From DASTSN01 sp035549175 (GTDB lineage Bacteria > Bacteroidota > Bacteroidia > Chitinophagales > Chitinophagaceae): 64,000 nucleotides of DNA. The DNA lies in assembly GCA_035549175.1 (NCBI GenBank), contig DASZRL010000099.1:20115-84114 (forward strand). The letters are read 5' to 3'. A model generated the notes under the pieces. The model was not told the DNA's origin. It made no database searches and saw only the letters and a program-made list of their open reading frames with translations. The position numbers and the translations under genes are program-made. Below, piece after piece: positions 51,031-60,521 of the stretch (positions are counted from its first letter, which is position 1; each line of letters opens with the position of its first letter).

Positions 51031-51873
51031 ATGGCTGCCGTAAAACTGATCGCCGACAGCGGTTCCACCAAAACAGAATGGTGCCTGCTGAAAGCCGGGC
51101 GCAAAAAACGGGTGTTCACCCAGGGGTTGAGTCCCTATTTCCTGAACAGTGACCAGATCCGGCAGGTGCTGGAAAAGGAACTCTTTCCCCGGATCCGGAA
51201 CGCAGGCGTCCAGGAGGTTCATTTTTATGGGACAGGCTGCCTGAACCCGGCCAACAAGCGAATCGTGGCCAAAGCGCTCCGGGCCGTCTTTCCCGGAGCC
51301 CTGGTCCAGGTGGATCATGACCTGGCAGGTGCAGCCAAAGCCCTCTGCGGGTCCAGGCCCGGTATTGCCTGTATACTCGGAACCGGTTCAAATTCATGTT
51401 ATTATAACGGAAGGAAGATAGTTCGTAACAGCCCCGGGCTGGGCTACGTACTGGGAGATGAGGGCAGCGGGGCCTATCTGGGGAAAAAGGTGTTGCAGTA
51501 TTACCTGTATAACACATTTGACGAGGAACTGAAAGGACGTTTCGACCAGCACTATCACACCGATATGATGGAAATCCTGGACAGCGTCTATAAAAAGCCC
51601 CTGCCTAACCGGTACCTGGCCGGATTTGCCCTCTTTCTGGCCGAAAACCGGGGACATTACATGGTGGAAAACATCATCGAAGACGGGTTGAACGACTTTT
51701 TCTTTTACCACCTCTGCAAATACCGGGAGACCTGGCTGGTACCCATTCACTTCGTCGGCGGAGTCGCCTATGGTTTTAAAGATGTTTTGCAGGAACTTTG
51801 CAAGACCTATGAGGTGGAAATGGGCCGAGTGCTGAAAAACCCGATGGAGGGGCTTATTGAATACCATAGCTGA
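51031..51873 (+). CDS. BadF/BcrA-type N-acetyl-amino-sugar kinase
   Basis: 280 residues of the ASKHA fold: IADSGSTKTEW (phosphate-1), a hinge GYVLGDEGSGAYLG and GTGSNSCYY (phosphate-2-like). The family contains eukaryotic NagK and clostridial MurK, which phosphorylate GlcNAc and MurNAc. With murQ 15 bases downstream, it probably makes the MurNAc-6-phosphate which MurQ uses in recycling of cell-wall sugars. Confidence 0.82.
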   Translation: MAAVKLIADSGSTKTEWCLLKAGRKKRVFTQGLSPYFLNSDQIRQVLEKELFPRIRNAGVQEVHFYGTGCLNPANKRIVAKALRAVFPGALVQVDHDLAGAAKALCGSRPGIACILGTGSNSCYYNGRKIVRNSPGLGYVLGDEGSGAYLGKKVLQYYLYNTFDEELKGRFDQHYHTDMMEILDSVYKKPLPNRYLAGFALFLAENRGHYMVENIIEDGLNDFFFYHLCKYRETWLVPIHFVGGVAYGFKDVLQELCKTYEVEMGRVLKNPMEGLIEYHS

Positions 51874-51888
51874 TCTGAATTGAATCGT

Positions 51889-52710
51889 ATGGATGAATTT
51901 GTTCGACTTACGGAACAGCCTTCCCGGTACCGTCACCTGGAGAAGATGAGTGTACTGGAAATCCTGACCCATATCAACGAAGAGGACCAGACCGTACCCA
52001 GGGCCGTAAAAAAGGCGATTCCCCAGGTTGAAGCCCTGGTCCAGGCGATCACTGACAAAATGCTGACGGGGGGGCGGCTTTTTTACCTGGGGGCCGGTAC
52101 GAGTGGTCGGCTGGGCATCCTGGATGCCAGCGAGTGTCCTCCCACCTACGGGGTACCTTATGGACTGGTGATAGGCATCATTGCCGGAGGATCCCAGGCG
52201 ATCACCTCGGCGATTGAGTTTGCCGAAGATGACACCGAACAGGGATTCCGGGACCTGGAGGCATGGAAGATCACTGCGGCGGACGTGGTGGTGGGTATCG
52301 CCGCCAGCGGCACCACGCCGTATGTAATAGGCGCCCTGCGGGAATGCCGGCGTCGAGGCATTACGACAGGGAGCATCAGCTGCAACCGGAATACCCCGGT
52401 GAGCGCCGAGGCGGATTACCCGGTGGAAGTGCCGGTTGGTCCAGAATTTGTCACCGGCAGTACCCGCATGAAGAGTGGGACGGCCCAGAAACTGGTTCTG
52501 AACATGATTTCCACCTCCGTCATGATCCAGCTGGGCCGGGTCGAGGACAATAAAATGGTCAACATGCAACTAACCAATGAAAAACTGGTGGACCGGGGCG
52601 TTCGCATGGTGATGGAAAAGCTACAGCTGGCGGATTATGACCAGGCCAGAGAGATTTTATTGAAATTTGGGAGTGTGAAAAAAGCAGTGGACGGTTATGC
52701 ACGACATTGA
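51889..52710 (+). CDS. murQ: N-acetylmuramic acid 6-phosphate etherase
   Basis: 273 residues with the SIS sugar-phosphate isomerase fold: LFYLGAGTSGRLGILDASEC, VVVGIAASGTTPYVIGAL, FVTGSTRMKSGTAQKLVLNM (active-site Glu and Ser region). MurQ removes lactate from MurNAc-6-P, producing GlcNAc-6-P. Start at the ATG at 51889 rather than the TTG at 51880. The last 14 bases overlap the next gene. A short leader and kinase-murQ spacing show one operon. Confidence 0.93.
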   Translation: MDEFVRLTEQPSRYRHLEKMSVLEILTHINEEDQTVPRAVKKAIPQVEALVQAITDKMLTGGRLFYLGAGTSGRLGILDASECPPTYGVPYGLVIGIIAGGSQAITSAIEFAEDDTEQGFRDLEAWKITAADVVVGIAASGTTPYVIGALRECRRRGITTGSISCNRNTPVSAEADYPVEVPVGPEFVTGSTRMKSGTAQKLVLNMISTSVMIQLGRVEDNKMVNMQLTNEKLVDRGVRMVMEKLQLADYDQAREILLKFGSVKKAVDGYARH

Positions 52711-53263
52711 ACCCTTCTATAACTGGCGGCACATTTATGTGAGTGAGGAGGATGAGCGTTCCCCCTTTTACGGACGCGTGTATTCCGAATTCGAATTCAC
52801 CCAGGCGATCTACAATTATTATATCCACCCGCAGTGGGATGACTTCGGGAGCCGTACCCTCTACCTGAAGGTGCTCATGGCTGATTACGCGGAAAAATAT
52901 GCCATTATCGAACTCATCGGGGAATGGAATGATGCCATTGAGAATGACATTATGGAGCTGAAGCGGGAAGTGATGGAGAAGTTCATGGATGAAGGCATCT
53001 ACAAGTTTGTCCTGGTAGCTGAGAATGTGCTGAACTTCCATAGCGGAGACCGGGACTATTACGAAGAATGGTACAGCGAGGTGGCGGAGGAAAACGGGTG
53101 GATCGTGGTGCTGAACATGCCGGAAGCGACCCAGTATGATTTCCGCAAGGCGAAGCTGGGTTATTACCTCGAGCTGATGGAAATCGATAACTGGCGAACC
53201 TATACCCCCTTTCATCTGTTCAAGAAAGTGGAAGGTGAACAATCCGCCCGCTTACACATGTGA
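52697..53263 (+). CDS. conserved acidic protein, unknown function
   Basis: 188 residues, no membrane part, acidic and aromatic-rich: WRHIYVSEEDERSPFYGRVY, YYIHPQWDDFGSRTLYLKVL, and VLNFHSGDRDYYEEWYSEVA. Conserved in Bacteroidota as I recall, without a known role. It overlaps murQ by 14 bases and so is likely co-expressed with the amino-sugar genes. Confidence 0.7.
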   Translation: MHDIEPFYNWRHIYVSEEDERSPFYGRVYSEFEFTQAIYNYYIHPQWDDFGSRTLYLKVLMADYAEKYAIIELIGEWNDAIENDIMELKREVMEKFMDEGIYKFVLVAENVLNFHSGDRDYYEEWYSEVAEENGWIVVLNMPEATQYDFRKAKLGYYLELMEIDNWRTYTPFHLFKKVEGEQSARLHM

Positions 53264-53329
53264 CGCTGGAACGCTGTTCCGTACCCCCCTGGCAGGTAAA
53301 CTTTTCCGCAGGATTTGCTGTTTCAATAT

Positions 53330-53337
53330 TATTTTTG
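53330..53337 (+). promoter_or_regulatory. -7 promoter box of sdhCAB
   Basis: TATTTTTG, a perfect TAnnTTTG match, 34 bases ahead of the sdhC start at 53372. Confidence 0.6.
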
Positions 53338-53371
53338 CAGCAAATTTCTTAACCCTCCTGATCGCATACAT

Positions 53372-54055
53372 ATGAAATGGTCTGAATTCTTCTCCTCCTC
53401 GGTCGGTAAAAAGCTGGTAATGGGTTTGACGGGTTTGTTTCTGATTTCCTTTCTGGTAGTCCACGCGGGAATCAATGCCTGTATCTGGGCTGGGGATGGC
53501 GGGGTAATGTTTAATAAAGCCGCGCATTTCATGGGAGCCACGGTCGTTATCCGCATTCTGGAAGTAGGGTTGTTCCTGGGAATATTCCTGCATATCATTC
53601 AGGGCTACAGCCTGGAATTCAGCAACCGGGCCAGGCGTAAGGTACGCTACCAGGTTAACCTGGGAGACCGCGGCAGCAAATGGTACAGCCGCAGCATGGG
53701 ATTGCTGGGGACCATCCTGCTTTTGTTTTTTATCATTCACTGGAAACAATTCTGGATTCCCTCGCGTTTTACCGGGGTAAACGAAGTGGTGATTGACGGC
53801 AAGCAAATGCATAATATGTACAACCTGATGAAAATTACCTTTTCAGAAGCCTGGGTAGTGGTTGTATATGTCCTGGCCTGTTTTTCCCTGGCCTGGCATC
53901 TCATGCATGGCTTCCAGAGTGCGTTTCGTACCCTGGGCCTGCATAACACCCGCTTCCTGGGTCTCGTGCAGCGCGTCGGTGTAGCCTTTTCCATACTTAT
54001 CCCCCTGGCATTTGCCATGATGCCTGTAAGCATGTATCTGGGCTGGGTGAAATAG
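53372..54055 (+). CDS. sdhC: succinate dehydrogenase/fumarate reductase cytochrome b subunit
   Basis: 227 residues with five membrane helices and conserved heme-ligand histidines (LVVHAGINA, AAHFMGATVV, HIIQGYSLEF, FFIIHWKQFW, SLAWHLMHGF). This single large subunit is the type B or Bacteroidota SdhC, anchoring SdhAB and holding two b hemes for quinone exchange. The start at 53372 (MKWSEFFSSS) is taken as the N-terminus; an upstream frame is unlikely to be translated because the promoter box is inside it. Confidence 0.9.
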   Translation: MKWSEFFSSSVGKKLVMGLTGLFLISFLVVHAGINACIWAGDGGVMFNKAAHFMGATVVIRILEVGLFLGIFLHIIQGYSLEFSNRARRKVRYQVNLGDRGSKWYSRSMGLLGTILLLFFIIHWKQFWIPSRFTGVNEVVIDGKQMHNMYNLMKITFSEAWVVVVYVLACFSLAWHLMHGFQSAFRTLGLHNTRFLGLVQRVGVAFSILIPLAFAMMPVSMYLGWVK

Positions 54056-54105
54056 AGACCGTCCCCGCCTCGCAACCATTCAAAGACCGAACCTAAATAA
54101 CAGTT

Positions 54106-56079
54106 ATGCTCAATTCAAAAATCCCCGCCGGAGCCCTGGACCAGAAGTGGACCGAATATAAGGGTCACTGCAAACTGGTGAATCCTGCCAATAAGCGCAA
54201 ACTGGAGGTTGTGATCATCGGAACCGGACTGGCTGGCGCCTCGGCCGCAGCTTCGCTGGCTGAATTAGGTTACAAGGTAAAAGCCTTCTGTTTTCAGGAT
54301 TCTCCCCGGCGGGCCCACTCCATAGCTGCCCAGGGTGGGATCAATGCAGCCAAGAATTACCAGAATGACGGAGACAGCGTATTCCGTCTTTTTTATGATA
54401 CCATTAAAGGAGGCGACTACCGGTCCAGGGAAGCCAATGTGCACCGCCTGGCCGAGGTGAGCGCCAATATTATTGACCAGTGCGTGGCACAAGGTGTGCC
54501 TTTTGCCCGGGAATACGGCGGCCTGCTGAGCAACCGGTCTTTCGGCGGAACCCAGGTCCAGCGCACCTTTTATGCCGCCGGGCAGACCGGCCAGCAATTG
54601 CTGATTGGTGCCTACCAGGCCCTGGAACGCCAGGTGGCGCTCGGTAATGTGAAGATGTATACCCGCCATGAGATGCTGGAGGTCGTGGTGATTGACGGGA
54701 AAGCCCGCGGCATCATAGCCCGTAACCTGATAACCGGAAAGCTGGAACGTCATTTCGGGCATGCGGTGCTGCTGTGCAGCGGTGGGTACGGCAACGTATT
54801 TTACCTGTCCACCAATGCCATGGGCAGCAACGTAACCGCCGCGTGGAAGGCGCATAAGAAGGGGGCCCTTTTCGGAAACCCCTGTTTTACACAGATTCAT
54901 CCGACCTGTATCCCCGTGACCGGGGATCACCAGAGCAAACTGACCCTCATGTCGGAATCCCTGCGTAACGACGGCAGGATCTGGGTACCCAAGCAGAAGG
55001 GCGATTCCCGCAGACCCGGCGAAATTCCGGAAGAAGAGCGGGATTATTATCTGGAACGCCGGTACCCGGCCTTTGGTAACCTGGTTCCCCGCGACGTGGC
55101 CTCCCGCGCCGCCAAGGAGCGCTGCGATGCCGGATTCGGCGTGGGTTCGTCCAAACAGGCCGTTTACCTGGATTATGCCGATGCAATCCGCCGGTACGGT
55201 CGTGTGGAAGCCGGCAAGCACGGGATAGACCAGCCGGATGAAGCTACGATTGTCCGGATGGGCAAGGAGGTCGTCAAGGAAAAATACGGGAACCTCTTCG
55301 ATATGTATGAAAAAATTACCGGGGAGAACCCTTACGAAGTTCCGATGCGCATCTACCCGGCAGTTCATTATACGATGGGAGGCCTCTGGGTAGACTATGA
55401 ACTGATGACCACCATCCCGGGTCTCTATGCCCTCGGGGAAGCTAATTTCAGCGATCACGGAGCCAACCGGCTAGGTGCCTCCGCCCTGATGCAGGGCCTG
55501 GCCGACGGATATTTCGTGATTCCCTATACCATCGGTAACTACCTGGCCGATGAAATTCGCACGGGATCCATTCCGACAGATCACCCGGCCTTCGTGGAAG
55601 CGGAGAAAAATGTGGCAGACCGGATCAAGCGGCTTATGGATATCCGGGGCTCCCAGTCGGTCGAAAGTTTTCACAAACGGCTCGGAAAAATCATGTGGGA
55701 TAAGTGCGGCATGGCCCGCAATGAGCAGGGACTTCGCGAAGCCATTGACGAGATCCGTTCCCTGCGGGCTGAGTTCTGGAAGGACGTCAAAATCCCGGGT
55801 GCGATCGAGGAGACCAACCCGGAACTCGACAAGGCAAACCGGGTGGCCGATTTCCTCGAACTGGGTGAACTCATGTGCGTCGATGCCCTGCACCGCAATG
55901 AAAGCTGCGGAGGACACTTCCGCGAGGAATACCAGACCGAGGAAGGGGAAGCCCTCCGCCAGGATGACAAGTTCATGTACGTGGCCGCCTGGGAATACCG
56001 GGGGGACCAGGATTGGGTGCTGCACAAAGAGCCCCTGGATTACGAGGTGGTAAAACCCAGCCAGCGTTCCTATAAATAA
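54106..56079 (+). CDS. sdhA: succinate dehydrogenase flavoprotein subunit
   Basis: 657 residues. FAD-binding GTGLAGASAA (39-48), covalent-FAD His71 in RRAHSIAAQGG, and catalytic HPTCIP and the RLGASALMQGLADG segment. It oxidises succinate to fumarate (or reverse). Lies between sdhC and sdhB with about 50 and 33 bases of spacing, the Bacteroidota order CAB. Confidence 0.96.
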   Translation: MLNSKIPAGALDQKWTEYKGHCKLVNPANKRKLEVVIIGTGLAGASAAASLAELGYKVKAFCFQDSPRRAHSIAAQGGINAAKNYQNDGDSVFRLFYDTIKGGDYRSREANVHRLAEVSANIIDQCVAQGVPFAREYGGLLSNRSFGGTQVQRTFYAAGQTGQQLLIGAYQALERQVALGNVKMYTRHEMLEVVVIDGKARGIIARNLITGKLERHFGHAVLLCSGGYGNVFYLSTNAMGSNVTAAWKAHKKGALFGNPCFTQIHPTCIPVTGDHQSKLTLMSESLRNDGRIWVPKQKGDSRRPGEIPEEERDYYLERRYPAFGNLVPRDVASRAAKERCDAGFGVGSSKQAVYLDYADAIRRYGRVEAGKHGIDQPDEATIVRMGKEVVKEKYGNLFDMYEKITGENPYEVPMRIYPAVHYTMGGLWVDYELMTTIPGLYALGEANFSDHGANRLGASALMQGLADGYFVIPYTIGNYLADEIRTGSIPTDHPAFVEAEKNVADRIKRLMDIRGSQSVESFHKRLGKIMWDKCGMARNEQGLREAIDEIRSLRAEFWKDVKIPGAIEETNPELDKANRVADFLELGELMCVDALHRNESCGGHFREEYQTEEGEALRQDDKFMYVAAWEYRGDQDWVLHKEPLDYEVVKPSQRSYK

Positions 56080-56112
56080 CAATTAATTACCAGGAAAACA
56101 TCAATCGGTTTT

Positions 56113-56877
56113 ATGGAGCACTATACGATGAATCTAACCTTAAAGGTCTGGCGTCAGAAGAATGGACAGGATCGGGGCCATTTCGAAACTTTTCAGGTCA
56201 GGGACATATCCTCCGAAATGTCCTTCCTGGAAATGTTTGACGTACTCAATGAGCGACTGATCCGGGAAGGGAAGGAACCTATCGCATTTGATCATGACTG
56301 CCGGGAAGGTATCTGCGGCATGTGTTCAATGTATATCAACGGACGGCCGCACGGGCCCTGGCACGGCACCACCACCTGCCAGCTGCATATGCGGGCTTTC
56401 CATGACGGAGATACGATCGTGGTGGAACCCTGGCGGGCCAATGCGTTTCCGGTGATTAAAGACCTGATGGTGGACCGCGGGGCCTTTGACCGCATTATCC
56501 AGGCAGGGGGATTCATATCCGTAAATACAGGCAATGCGGTGGACGGGAACGCCATTCCGATTGAAAAGGATCATGCCGACAAGGCCTTTGCCGCAGCTGC
56601 CTGCATCGGCTGCGGAGCCTGCGTGGCCGCCTGTAAAAACGCCTCCGCCATGCTTTTTGTATCGGCCAAGGTGGCCCACCTGTCCCTGTTGCCCCAGGGC
56701 GAACCGGAACGCCGGAACCGGGTACTGAACATGATAGCCCAGATGGATAAGGAAGGATTTGGCAGCTGCACTTTCACCCAGGCCTGCGAAGCCGTCTGTC
56801 CCAAGGAAATTTCCGTGACCAATATTTCCCGACTGAACCAGGAATACCTGGTTGCCGGGATGACCAGCGATAAGTAA
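56113..56877 (+). CDS. sdhB: succinate dehydrogenase iron-sulfur subunit
   Basis: 254 residues. A [2Fe-2S] plant-type cluster with Cys63, Cys68, Cys71 and Cys89 (CREGICGMC ... TTTCQLH), and two bacterial ferredoxin cluster motifs CIGCGACVAAC and CTFTQACEAVCPKE. It passes electrons from SdhA to SdhC. Alternative start 5 codons later (56128, MNLTLKVW) is equally plausible. Followed by a terminator. Confidence 0.95.
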   Translation: MEHYTMNLTLKVWRQKNGQDRGHFETFQVRDISSEMSFLEMFDVLNERLIREGKEPIAFDHDCREGICGMCSMYINGRPHGPWHGTTTCQLHMRAFHDGDTIVVEPWRANAFPVIKDLMVDRGAFDRIIQAGGFISVNTGNAVDGNAIPIEKDHADKAFAAAACIGCGACVAACKNASAMLFVSAKVAHLSLLPQGEPERRNRVLNMIAQMDKEGFGSCTFTQACEAVCPKEISVTNISRLNQEYLVAGMTSDK

Positions 56878-56899
56878 GCCGGTCTATCGAACAGCCTGA

Positions 56900-56922
56900 G
56901 GCCCCCCGCCAGGGGGCCTTTT
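56900..56922 (+). terminator. terminator of sdhCAB
   Basis: GGCCCCC (56900-56906), five-base loop, GGGGGCC (56912-56918), TTTT. Confidence 0.85.
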
Positions 56923-56960
56923 GCATTTCCGGACTCCTGCAGGCAATTAACAGGCGTTGA

Positions 56961-56968
56961 TAATTTTG
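56961..56968 (+). promoter_or_regulatory. -7 promoter box of the outer-membrane gene
   Basis: TAATTTTG, a perfect TAnnTTTG, about 26 bases before the TTG at 56998. Confidence 0.5.
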
Positions 56969-56997
56969 AGACAATAAACCCCCCTGTTTTTACGATT

Positions 56998-59900
56998 TTG
57001 GGAGTAAACTCCCTGCTTTTGAAGATTTTAGGAGGAATATCCACCTTTTTGGCCGCTTTGCTGTTTTTCAGCCCGGGGAGTTTTGGCCAGCAACCGGGAC
57101 CAGGCAACCTCCATTCGTCCAACCTCCGCCGGAAAACCCTCGCATTGGGGGCTGATTCGCTGCGGCTTGACACGCTCAGTATCCTCCCTTCCTCCCTGGG
57201 TATTGACCGGGTACCGGACTCCAGTTACCGCCTGGATTTCATCCGGGCCGTTTTGCACTGGATCCACAAGCCGGCCGGAGACAGTATCACCCTTCGGTAC
57301 CGGGTTTTTGGCTACAAACTGAACCCGGTAGCCCAGCGAATCTCCTTTGACTCCGTCATTAACCGGGATTACCTGGCGCCGTATGCCTATAGTGAAAGCC
57401 AGCAGGGCACCAGTAAGGGCGTATTTGATTTCGGTAATCTGCGGGCGACCGGGAGTTTCGGGCGCCAGATCGCCTTCGGTAACAGCCAGGATGCCGTCGT
57501 GAATTCGACCCTCAACATGCAGCTGGAAGGGATGCTGGGGGATAGCATAGAAGTCCAGGCAGCCATTACCGATAACAACATTCCGATCCAGCCGGATGGC
57601 AATACCCAGCAGCTTAATGAGTTTGATCAGGTGTACCTGCAATTTCGCAAAAAAGGTTGGCAGCTCAGCCTGGGGGATATCGACCTGCGCCAGAACAAGA
57701 ATTATTTTCTCAATTTTTACAAGCGCCTCCAGGGCATTTCCTTCCAGACGACCAACCGGCTTTCGAAATCCGTGACTGCCACGACCCTGGTCAGCGGGTC
57801 TGTGGCGAAAGGGAAGTTCAACCGCAATGTATTCGAAGGCCTGGAGGGCAACCAGGGCCCCTACAAACTGACTGGTGCCAATAATGAGTTATTCTTTATC
57901 GTCCTGGCCGGTACGGAGCGCGTGTACCTGGATGGCCAGCTCCTGCAGCGGGGCGAAGACCAGGATTATGTCATTAATTACAATACGGCGGAGGTCACGT
58001 TTACGCCCAAAAGGATGATCACCAAGGACAGCCGTATCCAGGTGGAATTCGAGTATGCTGACCGGAACTTCCTGAATGCAAACCTATACCTGTCCCAGGA
58101 ACTGGCGCTCGGCAAAAAGATGAAGCTTCGTTTCGGAGTCTTCAACAACAGCGACGCCAAGAACTCCCAGATCAACCAGGTGTTGGATAACCGGCAGAAG
58201 CAGTTCCTGTCCACCCTGGGGGACAGCATTCAGAACGCCCTGTATCCGACTGCCGCCCTGGATACATTTGCCGCAGGAAAAGTCCTTTACCAGAAAGTCT
58301 ATTACAACACCTCGGCCGGGACGGATTCCTTCTACCAGTATTCCACTGATCCGGCCGTGGCCCAGTACAACCTAGCCTTCTCGGATGTGGGGGTGGGACA
58401 TGGTAACTACCTGCCGGATTTTAACGGGGCCAACGGGAAGGTATTCAAATTTGTCCCTCCCGTTAACGGGGTCAAACAGGGCCAGTATGAACCGGTAACG
58501 ATCCTGGTAACCCCCAAAAAGCAACAGGTTGTGACCATGGGGATGGATTACGCCATGACGCAGCACACGTCGGTGAAGGCCGAGGTCGCCATGAGCGATT
58601 TTGATCCCAATACGTTTTCCAGGCTGGACGATGGCCATCACAAAGGCTATGCCGCCAAGTTTCAACTGGCTAACAGCCGGGACCTCCACACGCCTGCCAA
58701 ACTGAAATTGAATACCGGCCTGGATTACGAATACGTCCAGGATAAGTTCAAGCCCCTGGAGCGGATCCGGAATGTGGAATTTACCCGCGACTGGGGGCTG
58801 CCCCTGGTCACTCAGGCGGCTACCGAAAACATCCTGCGGGCCACGGCCCAGCTGCAGGATGCCCGCAATCAGTCCCTTTCGTACCAGTTTGTCAATTACC
58901 ACCGCAGCGACAGTTATGACGGCTTTCAGAACAATATCGTGCATCAGGCTGACTGGAAGGGGTGGCTGCTTAATAACCAGCTTTCGATTACCCGCTTCAA
59001 TTCAACCAGCCAGCAGGGTGCCTTCCTGCGTCCGGTAATCGATGTGGCCAAGCAGCTGAAGCACATGGGAAATTACCGGATCGGGTTTAATTATTCCCTG
59101 CAGCAGAACAAGGCCCGGGACAAGGTTGCCGATACCCTGGGGAATAATTCCTTCTATTTCGATACCTATTCCGTTTACCTGAAGTCCGATGAATCGAGGC
59201 GGGACCGTTACGGGATCACCCTGTATACCCGGACGGACAAATTCCCGGTCGGAAAAGAACTGGTCAAGGGAGACCGGAGCCTGAACCTGAACCTTCAGAC
59301 CCAACTGCTGAGCAACCCCCGTCACCAGTTTACCCTGGATGCCACTTTTAGGAGCCTTAAAGCCGATACCACGGTTACGCCCACTCAAAAGTCAGACAAA
59401 ACCATTCTGGGACGTGCCCAGTACCTGGTGAATGAATGGAAAGGAATGGTGACAGGTAATGTCCTCTATGAAGTGGGGGCAGGACAGGAACAGAAACGGG
59501 ACTATGCCTACCTGGAGGTGCCGGCCGGCCAGGGCCAGTACGTGTGGAATGATTATGACAGTAACGGCGTGCAGTCGCTTAACGAATTCGAACTGGCAGC
59601 CTTTCCCGATCAGGCAAAATATATACGGGTCTATACCCCGACCAATGTGTTCGTGAAAGCCAACTATACGACGTTTAATTATAGTTTCATTCTGAATCCG
59701 CATGTACTGCTGCCCGGAACGGGTTTGCGGGGAATGCGGAAACTGGCCTCCCTGTTTATCCTGCAGAGTTCGATGCAGATCAGCAAAAAGTCACTGGCCA
59801 GCGGAAACTTTGAATTTAACCCGTTCAAATACGGTCTGCATGACACCGCGCTGATCACCCTGTCCACTACGATGCTGAACACCCTGTCATTCAACCGGTA

Positions 59901-60507
59901 CAGTACGGTATGGGGGATCGACCTGAGCAACCTGCGCAACGGCGGGAAATCCCTGCTCACCTATGGTTACGAAAGCCGAAAACAGAATAACTGGACGATG
60001 AAATTACGGTGGAACCTGAGCCGGACCTTCACCTTTACGATGAACTCAATCAAAGGCCTGGAAGCCCTGTTTACCCCGGCCTTTGCCAACCGGAACTACC
60101 AGCTGAATGAATACACCCTGGAGCCCAAACTGGAACTGATCAGCGCAACGGTATTCCGGATTTCGGCAGGATACAGCCTGAATACCAAGAAGAACCTCTC
60201 GCAATACGGAGGTGAAAAGGCCCTGTCCAATTCCGTCAACCTGGAGACCAAATACAATGTGCTGCAGAACAGCTCCATCAACGCCAAATTCACCTTCAAC
60301 CAGATCGGGTATAAGTATCCCGCCAATACCACGGTAAGTTATGTCATGCTGAATGGCCTGCTGCCGGGCCAGAATTACCTGTGGACCCTGACCTTTACCA
60401 AACGGCTGCTTAATAACCTGGAGCTCAACTTCCAGTACGATGGTCGCAAATCCGGTACGGCCCGGACCGTACATGTGGGACGCGCCTCTCTCACCGCCCT
60501 GTTTTAG
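56998..60507 (+). CDS. large outer-membrane beta-barrel-type protein, TTG start
   Basis: 1169 residues. A signal peptide (LLLKILGGISTFLAALLFF, ending before QQPGPG), then a beta-rich N-terminal region, a domain with GTERVYLDGQLLQRGEDQDY, and a long C-terminal part of alternating amphipathic strands typical of an outer-membrane barrel, ending in ASLTALF with a terminal Phe. No ATG occurs in frame from the upstream stop to well inside the signal; TTG at 56998 is the first fitting start and lies 26 bases past a promoter box. Function unknown; size and content resemble conserved Bacteroidota surface proteins. Confidence 0.78.
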   Translation: MGVNSLLLKILGGISTFLAALLFFSPGSFGQQPGPGNLHSSNLRRKTLALGADSLRLDTLSILPSSLGIDRVPDSSYRLDFIRAVLHWIHKPAGDSITLRYRVFGYKLNPVAQRISFDSVINRDYLAPYAYSESQQGTSKGVFDFGNLRATGSFGRQIAFGNSQDAVVNSTLNMQLEGMLGDSIEVQAAITDNNIPIQPDGNTQQLNEFDQVYLQFRKKGWQLSLGDIDLRQNKNYFLNFYKRLQGISFQTTNRLSKSVTATTLVSGSVAKGKFNRNVFEGLEGNQGPYKLTGANNELFFIVLAGTERVYLDGQLLQRGEDQDYVINYNTAEVTFTPKRMITKDSRIQVEFEYADRNFLNANLYLSQELALGKKMKLRFGVFNNSDAKNSQINQVLDNRQKQFLSTLGDSIQNALYPTAALDTFAAGKVLYQKVYYNTSAGTDSFYQYSTDPAVAQYNLAFSDVGVGHGNYLPDFNGANGKVFKFVPPVNGVKQGQYEPVTILVTPKKQQVVTMGMDYAMTQHTSVKAEVAMSDFDPNTFSRLDDGHHKGYAAKFQLANSRDLHTPAKLKLNTGLDYEYVQDKFKPLERIRNVEFTRDWGLPLVTQAATENILRATAQLQDARNQSLSYQFVNYHRSDSYDGFQNNIVHQADWKGWLLNNQLSITRFNSTSQQGAFLRPVIDVAKQLKHMGNYRIGFNYSLQQNKARDKVADTLGNNSFYFDTYSVYLKSDESRRDRYGITLYTRTDKFPVGKELVKGDRSLNLNLQTQLLSNPRHQFTLDATFRSLKADTTVTPTQKSDKTILGRAQYLVNEWKGMVTGNVLYEVGAGQEQKRDYAYLEVPAGQGQYVWNDYDSNGVQSLNEFELAAFPDQAKYIRVYTPTNVFVKANYTTFNYSFILNPHVLLPGTGLRGMRKLASLFILQSSMQISKKSLASGNFEFNPFKYGLHDTALITLSTTMLNTLSFNRYSTVWGIDLSNLRNGGKSLLTYGYESRKQNNWTMKLRWNLSRTFTFTMNSIKGLEALFTPAFANRNYQLNEYTLEPKLELISATVFRISAGYSLNTKKNLSQYGGEKALSNSVNLETKYNVLQNSSINAKFTFNQIGYKYPANTTVSYVMLNGLLPGQNYLWTLTFTKRLLNNLELNFQYDGRKSGTARTVHVGRASLTALF

Positions 60508-60521
60508 GCAGCAGCGCGGTG

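Noticed and set aside
54265..55458. 397-residue open frame on the minus strand
   Set aside because: Antisense to sdhA with its conserved FAD and catalytic motifs.
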